From contig NZ_CP100416.1 of the NCBI RefSeq assembly GCF_026017845.1, positions 1,299,833 through 1,363,832 on the forward strand: a DNA stretch of 64,000 nt. Direction: 5' to 3'. Positions 35,401 to 42,410 of this stretch are shown here, in pieces. Each line of letters opens with the position of its first letter. The stretch's first letter is position 1. The position numbers and the translations under genes were made by a program. Under the pieces are notes generated by a model. That model was not told the DNA's origin, searched no databases, and was given only the letters and a program-made list of their open reading frames with translations. This DNA is from Amycolatopsis mediterranei (GTDB lineage: Bacteria > Actinomycetota > Actinomycetes > Mycobacteriales > Pseudonocardiaceae).

Positions 35401-35979
35401 GCCTACGCCGGCGACAACCCGGTCAACTACACCGACCCCACCGGCAAGTGCAGCTTCTGGAGCTGCCTCGGCGCGGGACTGATGGTCGCCGGCATCGCCG
35501 CGGCGGCGGTCGGCTGCTTCGTGCTGGAGCCGTGCGGCGGCCTGGCGCTGGCCGGGGCCGGGGCCGTGTCGGCGGGCGCGGGCATGACCATGTTCGGGAT
35601 CGGTGCGGTGTCGGCGGCGGCGGGCGCGGCGATGGTCGCCTCCGGCGGTTCCGGGCCGAACTGGGACTTCGACGATTCGGGTGACGGAGACGCCGGTCCG
35701 TCCAAACGGCAGCAGTCACAGGACGACGCGCACCATCCGGACAACATGGACCACGTGTTCCGGCCGAAGCGCAACGACCACAAGCTGGGGCCGTTGGTCG
35801 ACAGCTGCGGCAGCGAGGACCAGGCGATGACCGACATGATCGACAGCATCGGTGACGTGCCGGACGGCATCTACGGCAAGGGCAACGAGATCGAGCGTAT
35901 GGTGAACGGGCACTTGGTGCACATCAGGGGCAGGATGATGGACGGCGTCTTCAAGATCGGAACGGCTTACACCCCATGA
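29422..35979 (+). CDS. RHS/YD-repeat polymorphic toxin with lysozyme-like domain
   Basis: A 2,185-residue secreted protein. A signal peptide covers about residues 1-46 (LTLLLSVVALTAGVV...ALA). Around residues 490-640 a transglycosylase/lysozyme-like segment appears (FEGIMAQESNW, CGYGISQVTDGMH, WYFAAWAYNSG). From about residue 1010 (DPVDTSTGYF) a wall of YD repeats runs to the RHS core (YTDAESGLVYLRARYYDP, about 1955), ending DPTGK. The variable C terminus has a short hydrophobic Gly/Ala stretch, then DHVFRPKRNDHKLGPLV and HIRGRMMDGVFKIGTAY, resembling small RNase-type toxin tips. The ATG follows GGGGGAAGG. Its stop overlaps the next gene, the candidate immunity protein. Role: contact-dependent antagonism (inferred). 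Confidence 0.93.
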   Translation: MPGLFVGAHKRSVTWLSLRFARVLTLLLSVVALTAGVVSPVPALASPAARPGPAAPAKPADFGSNAANSADIAVDGWGDAQGYHLEAGRESSGFAWREAALIHPAGFDDSSWTGYQCLSGDGRFAALAILPASAVNIQDARDHGAFAYSVDLASGTVHALAGGVGLKYYSPGCGAGDEAVFTVAIDQQTKLLTADLAAGKITGSVTAPGQITSAVPTRTGIVGAAGNRLVSVPAMGSPAVIASVTGAVYDVRPSADGGVSFLHTAPGAKVATAAHEHGGAVTTLGTGDLTRVQLSQGRAGHAILSGATAADAGVLAAAGITAVGDTPLARGASTASLDGDALLGPDADGQKTTTAVLATKTGKVFSPAVPPSSARAATAVPTYSAAPGTTGQSPHANRLSPKADAAPAANAAPNTTQAQSPKCAVPPLNANRQVMQPNPAQVNWAVQLAEQGLLTGSAYTRPANFANMGLVGYAPNSDFPLIPLSHPSGGTNTVPRSIFEGIMAQESNWSQASWHAPAGTAGDPLIASYYGAGGDIVSINYAASDCGYGISQVTDGMHIGDHSLSEHGQWKVAVDYQENIAAGLQILESTWNQLYADGITANNADPRYLENWYFAAWAYNSGIQPNAANGNTTGCTPGPSCTGPHGTWGLGWTNNPANLDYPPNRDPYLQDTYADAAHPASWPYQERVLGWTASPLIRYGSPAYPKPTYNGGQHWVQPAPYTAMCALSANQCDPNATNTSNPGASHCMLDDFQCWWHNPVTWIPTCATTCATSPYAVSGGSEPANPTQNPPTCGQDTSKVPSGSIIVDDEPNRLNLQGCGSANWSDNGTFSYTYGTSSAGDPIGAIDTHQLGTGLGGRVLFSHTENGSNPALINTGVWTPNLPSLQYYKVKLHLPGLGAQATNVVYNINPGGGVSPWKIRVNQAWNSEQWVTIGTFAMQNGGNVTLTNNGSSVDQGGFGYSDFDVAFDAVAFVPQGGTPGQPIGGPVGVIDAPRGSNPAFIACGCARRTAGDPVDTSTGYFGQEFTDLTTPGRGMPLSFTRSYAEGIADPNGPNGSLAVDGPFGRGWTDSYNLNATTAANGNVTITQEDGSQVAFVDSSGTYTTAVPRFDAVLAKSGSSYVYTRRGQEIFTFDAAGGRLTAETDLAGSKANPPYQTSLAYDGGGHLSTVTDPAGRQYTLTWTGAHVTGLADTAGRTVSYVYDTDGDLTDVIDVGGGHSQYSYNSAHLMTAMRSPRNYGGAAGAVTSMVYDSAERVTSQTDPNGHTTTFGYQSGGQVLVTDPAGHRTLDTYQNGLLVSETKGYGTPDAGTSSYTYDPVTLGVTTSTDPDGKVQTFTYDDHGNKTSASNALGSTTNFAYDTNDDLVETIDPNGVATVTTYDPNTLQPASTTVTQANNVVESTTGNFGPAPTRTAKSFYDDAAHPADLTRSVDANGKTTTTTYDAFGDKSTVTDPAGDKTQYGFDTATGWTTSVTQASGKTTTFDRDPFGSVTKTTDPLGHVTSATYDADGNKTSTTDGNGRVTGYAYDPAGRMVKVTQADNTTQVADYNPDGTVSGFTDGLGGKTGYGYDGQGRRTVRTDPGNRATTTHLDAAGRISSVTDAAGRSTGFGYDDAGRPTSETFSDGVTPNVGYTYDQVGQRLSMTDGTGKSTWAYDTFGEIVAQTQGSGASVSFGYDSAGNQTSITYPGHATPVARTFDNAERLKTVTDWDGNTTTFGYTPDGQVASTAYPDGVTVANSYDDNDLLTGTTAGPALSASYGRDPVGQASSRTVSGVTQNFGYSPREQLTSAGSTGFAYDAAGNPVTVGGTTQTFDAAGQLTADTFDVLGERTKAGTTTYGYNQAGQLTSYTGANSAAYAYNGDGMRTGKTVGGVTTTFVWDSAPTQNLLSDGVNSYLYGPGGLPIEQIGAASFWFVHDQVGSTIGLLDSTGAVAATYSYSPYGTVTATGSAGTPLRYTGQYTDAESGLVYLRARYYDPATALFLTLDPMVDTTRAPYAYAGDNPVNYTDPTGKCSFWSCLGAGLMVAGIAAAAVGCFVLEPCGGLALAGAGAVSAGAGMTMFGIGAVSAAAGAAMVASGGSGPNWDFDDSGDGDAGPSKRQQSQDDAHHPDNMDHVFRPKRNDHKLGPLVDSCGSEDQAMTDMIDSIGDVPDGIYGKGNEIERMVNGHLVHIRGRMMDGVFKIGTAYTP

Positions 35980-36572
35980 CCTCGGTTGAACGGGAAGCGG
36001 CCCGGCTGGAAGACCTCCTCCGGGCCGACCCCGCGAACACCGCGGCGGCGCTGGACCTGGCGCAGCTGTCCTTGTTGCCACTGCGCGACGACGAGGAGGC
36101 GGACCGGCTCGCGCTGGACGTGCTGGTCCGCGAGCCCGGCCAACCGCGCGCTGTGTTGCTGCACAGCTACGTTTGCCTGCATTACTGGCTCCTCGACGAG
36201 AACATCGCCGAGGCGGCGGCCATGCTCGCCGGGGTGATCGACCGAGGCGAGGAGCTGGGTGCGGCGCCGATGCTGCTCGACCAGGCACGCCGCCGGCTGG
36301 ACCCGAAGCTGCCGCCCGACATCGCCCTCCTGCGGCTCTCGGTGTCGGCGGAGCCGGCGTGGGTGTTGAACCACCAGAGGCTGGCCTGGGCCCTGCACGC
36401 GGCCGGCGACGACGCCGGCGCCCGCCGAGAGTACGAAGCGGCGACCGCGAGCGTCTTGGACGCGAGCGTCGAACTGGACCCGGTGACGGAGTCGTTCCAC
36501 GATTGCTTCACCGGTCGCACGGTCACGGTGGATTGGCTGATCAAGGATCGCGAGCGCGTGTTGGGGCGGTGA
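35976..36572 (+). CDS. Candidate immunity protein for the RHS toxin
   Basis: A 198-residue soluble, probably all-helical protein. Repeating amphipathic helices such as AARLEDLLRADPANTAAALD and RLAWALHAAGDDAGARREYE recall TPR-like folds. It is acidic, as many toxin inhibitors are. The ATG lies inside the RHS stop (ATGA), so it is made together with the toxin, the normal position for the cognate immunity gene. I do not recognise a named immunity family; the assignment rests on position and coupling. Confidence 0.7.
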   Translation: MTSVEREAARLEDLLRADPANTAAALDLAQLSLLPLRDDEEADRLALDVLVREPGQPRAVLLHSYVCLHYWLLDENIAEAAAMLAGVIDRGEELGAAPMLLDQARRRLDPKLPPDIALLRLSVSAEPAWVLNHQRLAWALHAAGDDAGARREYEAATASVLDASVELDPVTESFHDCFTGRTVTVDWLIKDRERVLGR

Positions 36573-36672
36573 ACCGCGCGGAGGGACAACTCATCCCTCA
36601 TCGACCGTGCGCTTGCTCATTCCGTCCGTCGGGTCCCGGTATCCTCTCGGAGACCGCAAGAGGGGGAGTTCC

Positions 36673-37161
36673 ATGGCTACTGTCGAGCGCACGCTCAGAC
36701 CGATCGTCGTCCTGCTGTACATCAACGTGGGGATCAGTGTCCTGCTCACGGTGCTGACCTTCGTGTTCAAGAGTTCCGTACTCGATTACCAGGTCCAGCA
36801 CATGGTCGAGGCCGGGAAGGTGGCACCGGGCCGGGAGGCGGCCACGCGTGGGGTGCTGGAGGGCACGCTCTGGATCCGGCCGCTGTCGATCCTGGTCGTC
36901 TCGGTCGTTTACGTCCGTTTCGTCGCGCGGCTGAAACTCGGCCTGCGACGCACTTACTACCGGCTCGTCGCCGTCGCGATCATCGGCGCGGGCGCGCTCG
37001 CCTATCTGATCCTCATCTCGCAGTTCCCGGTGTGGTACCGCGTGATCCAGGGCGTGCAGGGACTCGTGCTGCTGAGTTTGCTGCCGATATTGGCCACGAA
37101 GGAGGTCCGGAACCACTTCGCGCCGGAGCCGCAGGCGATGAAGATCTGGGACGACGCGTAG
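36673..37161 (+). CDS. Integral membrane protein of unknown function
   Basis: A 162-residue protein with four predicted membrane helices (IVVLLYINVGISVLLTVLTF, ILVVSVVYVRFVA, LVAVAIIGAGALAYLILIS, GLVLLSLLPILA). Helices 1 and 2 are separated by an extracytoplasmic or cytoplasmic loop of about 45 residues. The ATG follows GGGGGAG by four bases. It sits 100 bp after the candidate immunity gene and may belong to the same accessory island. It shows no recognisable family motif; a four-helix DUF-type protein is all that can be said. Confidence 0.75.
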   Translation: MATVERTLRPIVVLLYINVGISVLLTVLTFVFKSSVLDYQVQHMVEAGKVAPGREAATRGVLEGTLWIRPLSILVVSVVYVRFVARLKLGLRRTYYRLVAVAIIGAGALAYLILISQFPVWYRVIQGVQGLVLLSLLPILATKEVRNHFAPEPQAMKIWDDA

Positions 37162-37233
37162 TCGGGAAAAGACTCGAGGGCTCTGCACCCGAGAGGCCGG
37201 CCACCGCTCGGCGGTATGTGCGGGTGGCGGGAA

Positions 37234-37692
37234 TCAGAGTGAGCGGCTGAGGAGGCGGCGGCCGTCGTCTCGGAAACCGTGGGCGAGGTAGTAGTCGACC
37301 AGGTGCCCGGCATCGCGGCCGTTCGGCGCGATGACGAGCTCCAGGTGCCGGCAACCTTGTTCGCGTGCCCAGGCGACGCTGTCCTCGATGAGCCGGCCGG
37401 CCAATCCGCGGCGCCGGGCTGCCGGGAGCACGAACAGGCCCTCCAGTTCGGCGATCAGCCCGTTTTCCAGACCGAAACTGGTGGTGGTGACGGCGAAGCC
37501 GAGTAGCCGGTCCGGTGAGTGCACCACGGCGACTCGCGCCGCGGGCGAGGCGAGCAGCGCCGTGAGGTTGCGCCGCAGCGCGTGCTCGCCCGTGGCGAAA
37601 CCGTCCTCCGCGTAGAATTCGACGGCCAGCGGTAACACCGCAGCCAGATCATCGGGACCGGCGACGCGCAGTGTGCGAGGTGTGATCGTCAT
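37234..37692 (-). CDS. GNAT-family N-acetyltransferase
   Basis: A 152-residue acetyltransferase. Core GNAT elements are visible: IAELEGLFVLPAARRRGLAGRLI, the beta4-beta5 region with the acetyl-CoA pyrophosphate loop RRRGLA, and CRHLELVIAPNGRDAGHLVDYYLAHGF as the final helix/strand. It would move an acetyl group from acetyl-CoA to an amine of unknown identity. It is convergent with the membrane protein gene and divergent from the truncated HAF-repeat gene. Confidence 0.9.
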   Translation of the reverse strand: MTITPRTLRVAGPDDLAAVLPLAVEFYAEDGFATGEHALRRNLTALLASPAARVAVVHSPDRLLGFAVTTTSFGLENGLIAELEGLFVLPAARRRGLAGRLIEDSVAWAREQGCRHLELVIAPNGRDAGHLVDYYLAHGFRDDGRRLLSRSL

Positions 37693-37710
37693 ACCGTCAG
37701 TACACCCCGA

Positions 37711-38586
37711 ACCGACCTCGACCCTGGCACGGGCAACCAGAACGCCGTGCCACGGTCCATCAACGACCAGGGCGTGATTGTGGGGAACTATCTGGAAAAC
37801 CTGGCGTTTCCCGCCAGGGAGATCACCCGGCCGGCGATCTGGCCGGGCCCCGGCGGCGCCGGATCGGATCTCGGCGTGAATCCCACCGGGTCGGCGGACG
37901 CGTTCGGCATCAACGACAATCAGCAGATCGTGGGCTGGCAGGGCGGCCGCGCCTCGATCACGCCGTGGCTGCGGAACGGCACCACGGTGACCACCCTGCC
38001 GCCGCTCGGTGACTCCGACGACACCGAGGCCCTCGGCGAGAACGGCAACGGAGTGGTCGTCGGCAGTGCCGCGGTCGCCGGCGGCACGTTGCCCGGCGGC
38101 AACCAGGCGGCGGTGGCGTGGGTCAACGGAAAGATCAGCACGCTCGGCCGGCTCAACGGGGGCGCCTGGAGCGAGGCGCTGGCCATCAACACCGCCGGCC
38201 AGGCCGTGGGTTCGGCGTCGCCCGCCGGCAGTTCGCTCCTCGACTCACACGCGGTGAAGTTCAGCGGCGGCAAGGCGATCGACCTGAACGTGCCACGTGG
38301 TGTCAACCCGGGCCCAGCGCACGCCACCGCGATCAACACGAGCGGCGTGATCGTCGGCGACGACCCCGTTTCCCCCGACGTGTCGGGCCTCGGCAACGGT
38401 TTCGTCTACCGCAACGGCCACGCGACCGAGCTCAACTCGCTGATCGCACCGACCCCGAACGTGCGGCTGGCGGGCGCCACCGGCATCAACGACGCCGGAG
38501 ACATCGTCGGCACCGCCGTGCTCACCCAGCCGGACGGAACGCTGTCGACCGTCGGCTACGAATTGCTGCCCGTCCCGACCACCTAG
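37711..38586 (+). pseudogene. HAF-repeat protein, 5'-truncated
   Basis: About 290 codons of an extracellular HAF-repeat protein. Units such as SINDQGVIVGNY, GINDNQQIVGW, AINTAGQAVGS, AINTSGVIVGD and GINDAGDIVGT recur every 40 to 50 residues. Homology already runs upstream of the first available start (GTG 37747): TDLDPGTGNQNAVPRSI reads like the tail of an earlier repeat. No signal peptide or ribosome binding site precedes it, so the 5' end has been lost next to the GNAT gene. If translated from 37747 it would give 279 residues without an export signal. Confidence 0.7.
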
Positions 38587-38830
38587 TGTCGCGCGTCGTC
38601 AGTGACGAGGACCGGGCGCTGCTGGAGTCGCGGGCGGGCACGGAACCGCGGAAACGGCCCGGCGGGGGTGGACGACGAGCCGCGTCCCGGCCTATCGAAA
38701 CCGTAGACGAGCCGGGATCATCGCGGCCACGCTCGAGCCGCCACCGGAGGCGTTGGCGGTCAGGCACCGGTCGAGCCGGCTGCGGGGCCGCCACCTCGGC
38801 ATCGGGGACGCCACGGTGGCGCTGTGCAGG
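38586..38830 (+). mobile_element. Decayed IS630-family transposase fragment
   Basis: Two pieces of an IS630-type transposase N-terminal region survive in different frames. At 38586 VSDEDRALLES matches the first helix (LTDxxRAxLE). At 38708-38830 AGIIAATLEPPPEALAV followed by SSRLRGRHLGIGDATVALCR matches the conserved TLxxPPExxGVTHWSSRLLAxxLGIS segment. The central part is deleted, a frameshift separates the pieces, and the catalytic DDE domain is absent. It explains the otherwise gene-free stretch 38587-38856. Confidence 0.7.
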
Positions 38831-38856
38831 TTTGGTGACTCCGGGCTACTCACCGG

Positions 38857-40338
38857 CTATGCGCGGTGGATGTCCCCGTGCCGGACCAATCCCTCCAGTA
38901 GTGAGGGCAACTCCTCGATGATGATCGAAACCAGGGCGTTGGCCATGCCTCCGGCCGGGTTCGTCACATCCCGGATCAACTGCGCAATCATGCGCGTCGA
39001 GTCCGCGGTGGTCCGCGGGAAGAACGCGATCACCTCTTCGCTGCCCGGCGCGTAACCGCTGCCCGTGCCTGGCGGGGTCGGGCCGGCGAAGTACGGCTGC
39101 ATCCGGGTCCGGAACTCCGTGATCGCCCGCTCGATCATCTGCTGGGTTTGTGGGCTCGTGGCCAGCGTCTTGTCGCCGCTGAGGACCCAGGCACCGAGGT
39201 TGTTCTCCACGGGCACGCCGATCGCTCCGCCGCCGGCGTCGTTGTGGTCCAGCCGGTCGTGCACCACCTTGACCAGTGCGCTCAGCACGGCCTGCCTACC
39301 GTCGGGATCATCGTAGAGGCGCTCGAGCAGGGTGTTGAACGCGGTTTCGTTGTCGAAGTTCGGACGCGGAAGGAAGCCGAAGGTGAGCTCGACCGCCTCG
39401 TACTGCCCGAGCAGGGCCCGGGCGCCCGGGTTGGCCAGGACCCCGTGGCCGACGCGATGCAGCAACGCCTGCTGTTGCGATCGCGGCAGAGCGTTCAGGT
39501 TGCGCTGGGCCAGCGCCGTGAAGTCCTCCTTGTTGAACAGGTGCCCGGCGGAGAACGCGTCGAGCAGGTAGTGCTCCGCGAACCCGGCGGAGATCGTCGC
39601 CCGGCTGAGAAACCGCTGGGTGTGTTCGGCGCTGGGCAGGCCGAGGTGGTGAAATGCCTCGGACGCATTGATAATCGTCTCGCTGTAATAGCGCCGGAAA
39701 TTCTCCCGATTGTCCACGCTGCTGGGCGAAGCGCCCGCCGGTACGGGCACGAGAGCGGAATTGCTGGGGCCGAAGTGTGCGGCGTTACGCAGGTTCAGCC
39801 GCGTATAACGGCCGCCGGTTGCGGCGTCCCATTCCGACTCCTGAACCGATCCCGGTCGGGCCTGCTGGCGATGGACCAAAGCTACCACCGCCCGAATCTC
39901 ATCGGGCGATGCGCTGAAGAGGTCGTCGGGGCTGCCGTACATGTCGGCCAAGGCGTCGATCTCGCCGGAGGTCAGCCGAACACCCGGATGCGGGTACAGC
40001 AGATCGTCACTCTCACCGGCGGTCGCGGTTCGCGATCCAGGCGTGCGGTCCCCTTCGGTCGCGTGTTCAAACGCCTCGTAGCGCTGGACCGCGGCGGGCT
40101 GGTGCCGCGCTTCAGACGCGCCCCGGACCATCGCTGCGACCGCCTCGTTGCCGGCGGTTCGCTGCAGGCGGGCCAAGCCGTCAGGTCGCCAGGCTTCCCG
40201 CGTCCGAACCGGATTCGGCGCGGCGACCACCTGCCCGGACTCCGCTCGGCGACGGATCCGGAACACATCGAGATCTCGGCGACCGACACGGTCGCCCGGC
40301 GCGTGGTCCACCTCGACCACAATACTGGCGCAGGACAT
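38857..40338 (-). CDS. Contractile-injection-system-associated protein, phospholipase C-like metal-site motif
   Basis: About 493 residues (start uncertain; an open frame extends to 40464). Near residue 55 GLARLQRTAGNEAVAAMV followed by VQRYE is the N-terminal signature of actinobacterial proteins linked to extracellular contractile injection systems. Further in, SAEHTQRFLSRATISAGF then EHYLLDAFSAGHLFNKEDF resembles the HxLxDxxxxGH metal-binding helix of zinc-dependent phospholipase C/S1-P1 nuclease folds. No sheath, tube or baseplate genes are in the window, so it is an orphan cargo-type gene. ATG 40338 has only a distant GAAAGG. A hydrolase effector role is inference. Confidence 0.7.
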   Translation of the reverse strand: MSCASIVVEVDHAPGDRVGRRDLDVFRIRRRAESGQVVAAPNPVRTREAWRPDGLARLQRTAGNEAVAAMVRGASEARHQPAAVQRYEAFEHATEGDRTPGSRTATAGESDDLLYPHPGVRLTSGEIDALADMYGSPDDLFSASPDEIRAVVALVHRQQARPGSVQESEWDAATGGRYTRLNLRNAAHFGPSNSALVPVPAGASPSSVDNRENFRRYYSETIINASEAFHHLGLPSAEHTQRFLSRATISAGFAEHYLLDAFSAGHLFNKEDFTALAQRNLNALPRSQQQALLHRVGHGVLANPGARALLGQYEAVELTFGFLPRPNFDNETAFNTLLERLYDDPDGRQAVLSALVKVVHDRLDHNDAGGGAIGVPVENNLGAWVLSGDKTLATSPQTQQMIERAITEFRTRMQPYFAGPTPPGTGSGYAPGSEEVIAFFPRTTADSTRMIAQLIRDVTNPAGGMANALVSIIIEELPSLLEGLVRHGDIHRA

Positions 40339-40629
40339 CCGTGGGGCTGCCCTTTCAGGCGACCGCGGGGGCAGCCTGAGCCTTCTTCGCGGACGCCGGT
40401 CGAACCAGGGATCAATTGACGATGATGTGTCAGAAATCTGAACGAAGATCGACTGCGGCACCATCCGCTACTCGGACCCATGCGGACGGGATAGCCTGGA
40501 AACATGTTCTTCCGGCGCAAGCTCAGGCGGCAACGCGGGTACCTTTCGGCCGTCGCGGAGCCCACGCGGTTTGCTCTTCCGCTTGGCCTGGTCGGATGAG
40601 CACCGGCGGATGTGCGAGAGTGCTCGGCC

Positions 40630-41535
40630 ATGAACCATCTCGAACAGCTTCGGAGTACGGCGATCGAGCGCGGCATCCCGGCCGAAGCGGCCGACCGGAT
40701 CGGCCGCTTTCTCCGGGTGGCGATCTGGGTGTGCAACGCCAACCGGTACGGCATCGGATCGGCCGAGCGGCACGGTGGCGTGGTCGGACAGAACGGCGGA
40801 CTGCCCCGCCTGCCGGCCGGCACGGAATGGCCGTACGCCGACATCAGCGGCCTGGGCCGGTTGCCGCTGCCGTTCATCGCCTCGCTCGACTGCGCGAAGC
40901 TGCCGCGGGCCGAGGGGCTCGAGCTCCCGGCGGACGGGTCGCTGCTGTTCTTCTTGGCGCACGAGCACGCTCTGCACGCGTCGGACGAGCAGGAGTTCGC
41001 ACGGGTCGTGCACCTTCCGGCCGGCACCGCCACCGTGCAGGTGGAACAGGCGCCGCCCCATGACGAGGACTGGTTCGAATCGGGTTTCCTGCGGCCGCCG
41101 TCCGACCTGGTCGCTCTGGTCCAGCCGGAGATGCCGGGCTGGTTCGACGAACCCGAAAACCTCGAGTTCGAGTCGGACGTCGTCCAGCTGCAGGTGGGCG
41201 ACACCGCCCACCTCGAAGATCTCCGCAGCTTGTTCAAGGAGCTCTGGTCGCCGGTGACCACCGGCGCCGACCTCTACCTCGGCGGCTATTCGATGGAGCT
41301 GGGCATCGGCGAAAACGCCGAGTACGGCATGGCGGAGGACGCGATCGCGCACGACTCGCCGAACCGCGACCGGCTTGTGGAGGAAGAGACCGTCCGGCTG
41401 ATGAGCGAGTGGATACCGCTGGCCCAGTTCCAGTTGGAGGACCAGGTCCACGTCGGCCGCTTCCTGATCCGCCATGAAGACCTGGCCGCCCGGCGCTTCG
41501 ACCTGGCCCGGTCGCTGACCATGTTCACGGAGTAG
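40630..41535 (+). CDS. DUF1963 (YwqG-like) protein
   Basis: A 301-residue soluble protein of the DUF1963/YwqG family. Typical elements are GGLPRLPAGTEWPYA, LPFIASLDCAKLP, GSLLFFLAHE, and a late segment with GGYSMELG and WIPLAQFQLED. The family has no firm biochemical role, though members are often found near polymorphic-toxin or stress loci. ATG 40630 is preferred over GTG 40612 because the family homology begins there and GCGAGAG lies upstream. It is divergent from the injection-system-associated gene. Confidence 0.85.
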   Translation: MNHLEQLRSTAIERGIPAEAADRIGRFLRVAIWVCNANRYGIGSAERHGGVVGQNGGLPRLPAGTEWPYADISGLGRLPLPFIASLDCAKLPRAEGLELPADGSLLFFLAHEHALHASDEQEFARVVHLPAGTATVQVEQAPPHDEDWFESGFLRPPSDLVALVQPEMPGWFDEPENLEFESDVVQLQVGDTAHLEDLRSLFKELWSPVTTGADLYLGGYSMELGIGENAEYGMAEDAIAHDSPNRDRLVEEETVRLMSEWIPLAQFQLEDQVHVGRFLIRHEDLAARRFDLARSLTMFTE

Positions 41536-41556
41536 ACGATGCCGACGCAGTGAGCT

Positions 41557-41587
41557 GACGGCGGAAGGGCGGCGCGCCTCCGCCGTC
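41557..41587. terminator. Hairpin between convergent DUF1963 and GntR genes
   Basis: GACGGCGGA and TCCGCCGTC form a 9-bp stem around a 13-base loop, in the 69-bp gap between the two convergent stop codons. Confidence 0.6.
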
Positions 41588-41604
41588 CGCTTTGCGTGGG
41601 CAGG

Positions 41605-42333
41605 TCACGCCGGGGCGACGGCGGCCGGCGCGGCGAGCAGGTCTCCCAGCCCGCCACGGGCGTCTTCGATGACGAGCGCTTCGGCCACCGCCGGGTCGCC
41701 GGCCCGCAACGCGCGGACGAGCGCGCGGTGGCTGCCGTAGCGATCGAGGCCGAAGCGGTCGTTCCCGGCGATGCGTTCGATCAGGCGCGCCCGCCGTTCC
41801 GGCCAGGAGAACACCCGCGTCTGGCCCAGCAGGCGCACCAGCACCGGGTTGTGGGCGCACGCCTCGACGACTTCGTTGAAACGCTGCATGGCGTCGAGCA
41901 GCCGGTCCAGGTGCCGGGCGATGTCCTGCCCGGCCTGCTGCCGTTGCTTGATGACGATCAGCAGGTCGTCGGCTTCGTCGAGGACGGCGTCGAGGTGGTC
42001 CAGCTGGGCCGTGGTCGCGTGCCGCGCGGCGAAGCGGGCCACCATCCCCCGCAGGGCCACCTCCACCTCGGCGAGGTCCTGGATCGCGGCGTCCCCGAAC
42101 GCGGCGACCTGGACGGTCCGCGGTCCGGTCCGTTCGAGGAGACCGTCCTGCTCGAGGCGCCGGATGGCCTCCCGCACCGGCGTCGGGCTCACCGACAGCC
42201 GCTCGGCGAGCCCGCGCTCGGTGACCTTCTGGCCCGGCCGCAGCTCGCCGGTGGTGACCGCGTCGCGGATGGCGCGGTAGGCGCGGTCGGCCAGCGTGTC
42301 GGGCGTCAGGCCCTTCAACGTCTCACTTGCCAT
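41605..42333 (-). CDS. GntR-family regulator, FCD subfamily
   Basis: A 242-residue repressor. The N-terminal winged helix has GELRPGQKVTERGLAERLSVSPTPVREAIRRLE, the GntR hallmark. The C-terminal FCD domain is helical and carries metal/ligand-site residues such as the Asp and His in HATTAQLDHLD and GSHRALVRALRAGD. It is divergent from the MFS transporter gene. Three palindromes of the same form lie between the two genes, one over its own start codon, so autoregulation and control of the transporter operon are likely. The ligand is probably the substrate of that operon. Confidence 0.93.
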   Translation of the reverse strand: MASETLKGLTPDTLADRAYRAIRDAVTTGELRPGQKVTERGLAERLSVSPTPVREAIRRLEQDGLLERTGPRTVQVAAFGDAAIQDLAEVEVALRGMVARFAARHATTAQLDHLDAVLDEADDLLIVIKQRQQAGQDIARHLDRLLDAMQRFNEVVEACAHNPVLVRLLGQTRVFSWPERRARLIERIAGNDRFGLDRYGSHRALVRALRAGDPAVAEALVIEDARGGLGDLLAAPAAVAPA

Positions 42334-42395
42334 GGCGTCACTCTATCTGCCATGGCAAAGCCTGTAAGGCACACTTGACGTTCTTGCTATAGCAA
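42327..42395. promoter_or_regulatory. Three GntR-type operator palindromes (TTGCCATGGCAA form)
   Basis: Related 12-mers occur at 42327 (TTGCCATGGCGT), 42347 (CTGCCATGGCAA) and 42384 (TTGCTATAGCAA, a perfect palindrome). They fill the divergent gap and cover the regulator's start codon. The form T-G-C-N-A-T-N-G-C fits FCD-type GntR operators. Confidence 0.7.
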
Positions 42396-42410
42396 AAGTA
42401 GCTTGGCGAG

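Noticed and set aside
40504..40599. A 31-codon frame starting MFFRRKLRRQRGYLS between the injection-system-associated and DUF1963 genes
   Set aside because: It has a basic start but no ribosome binding site, no family and a very short length; chance cannot be excluded.
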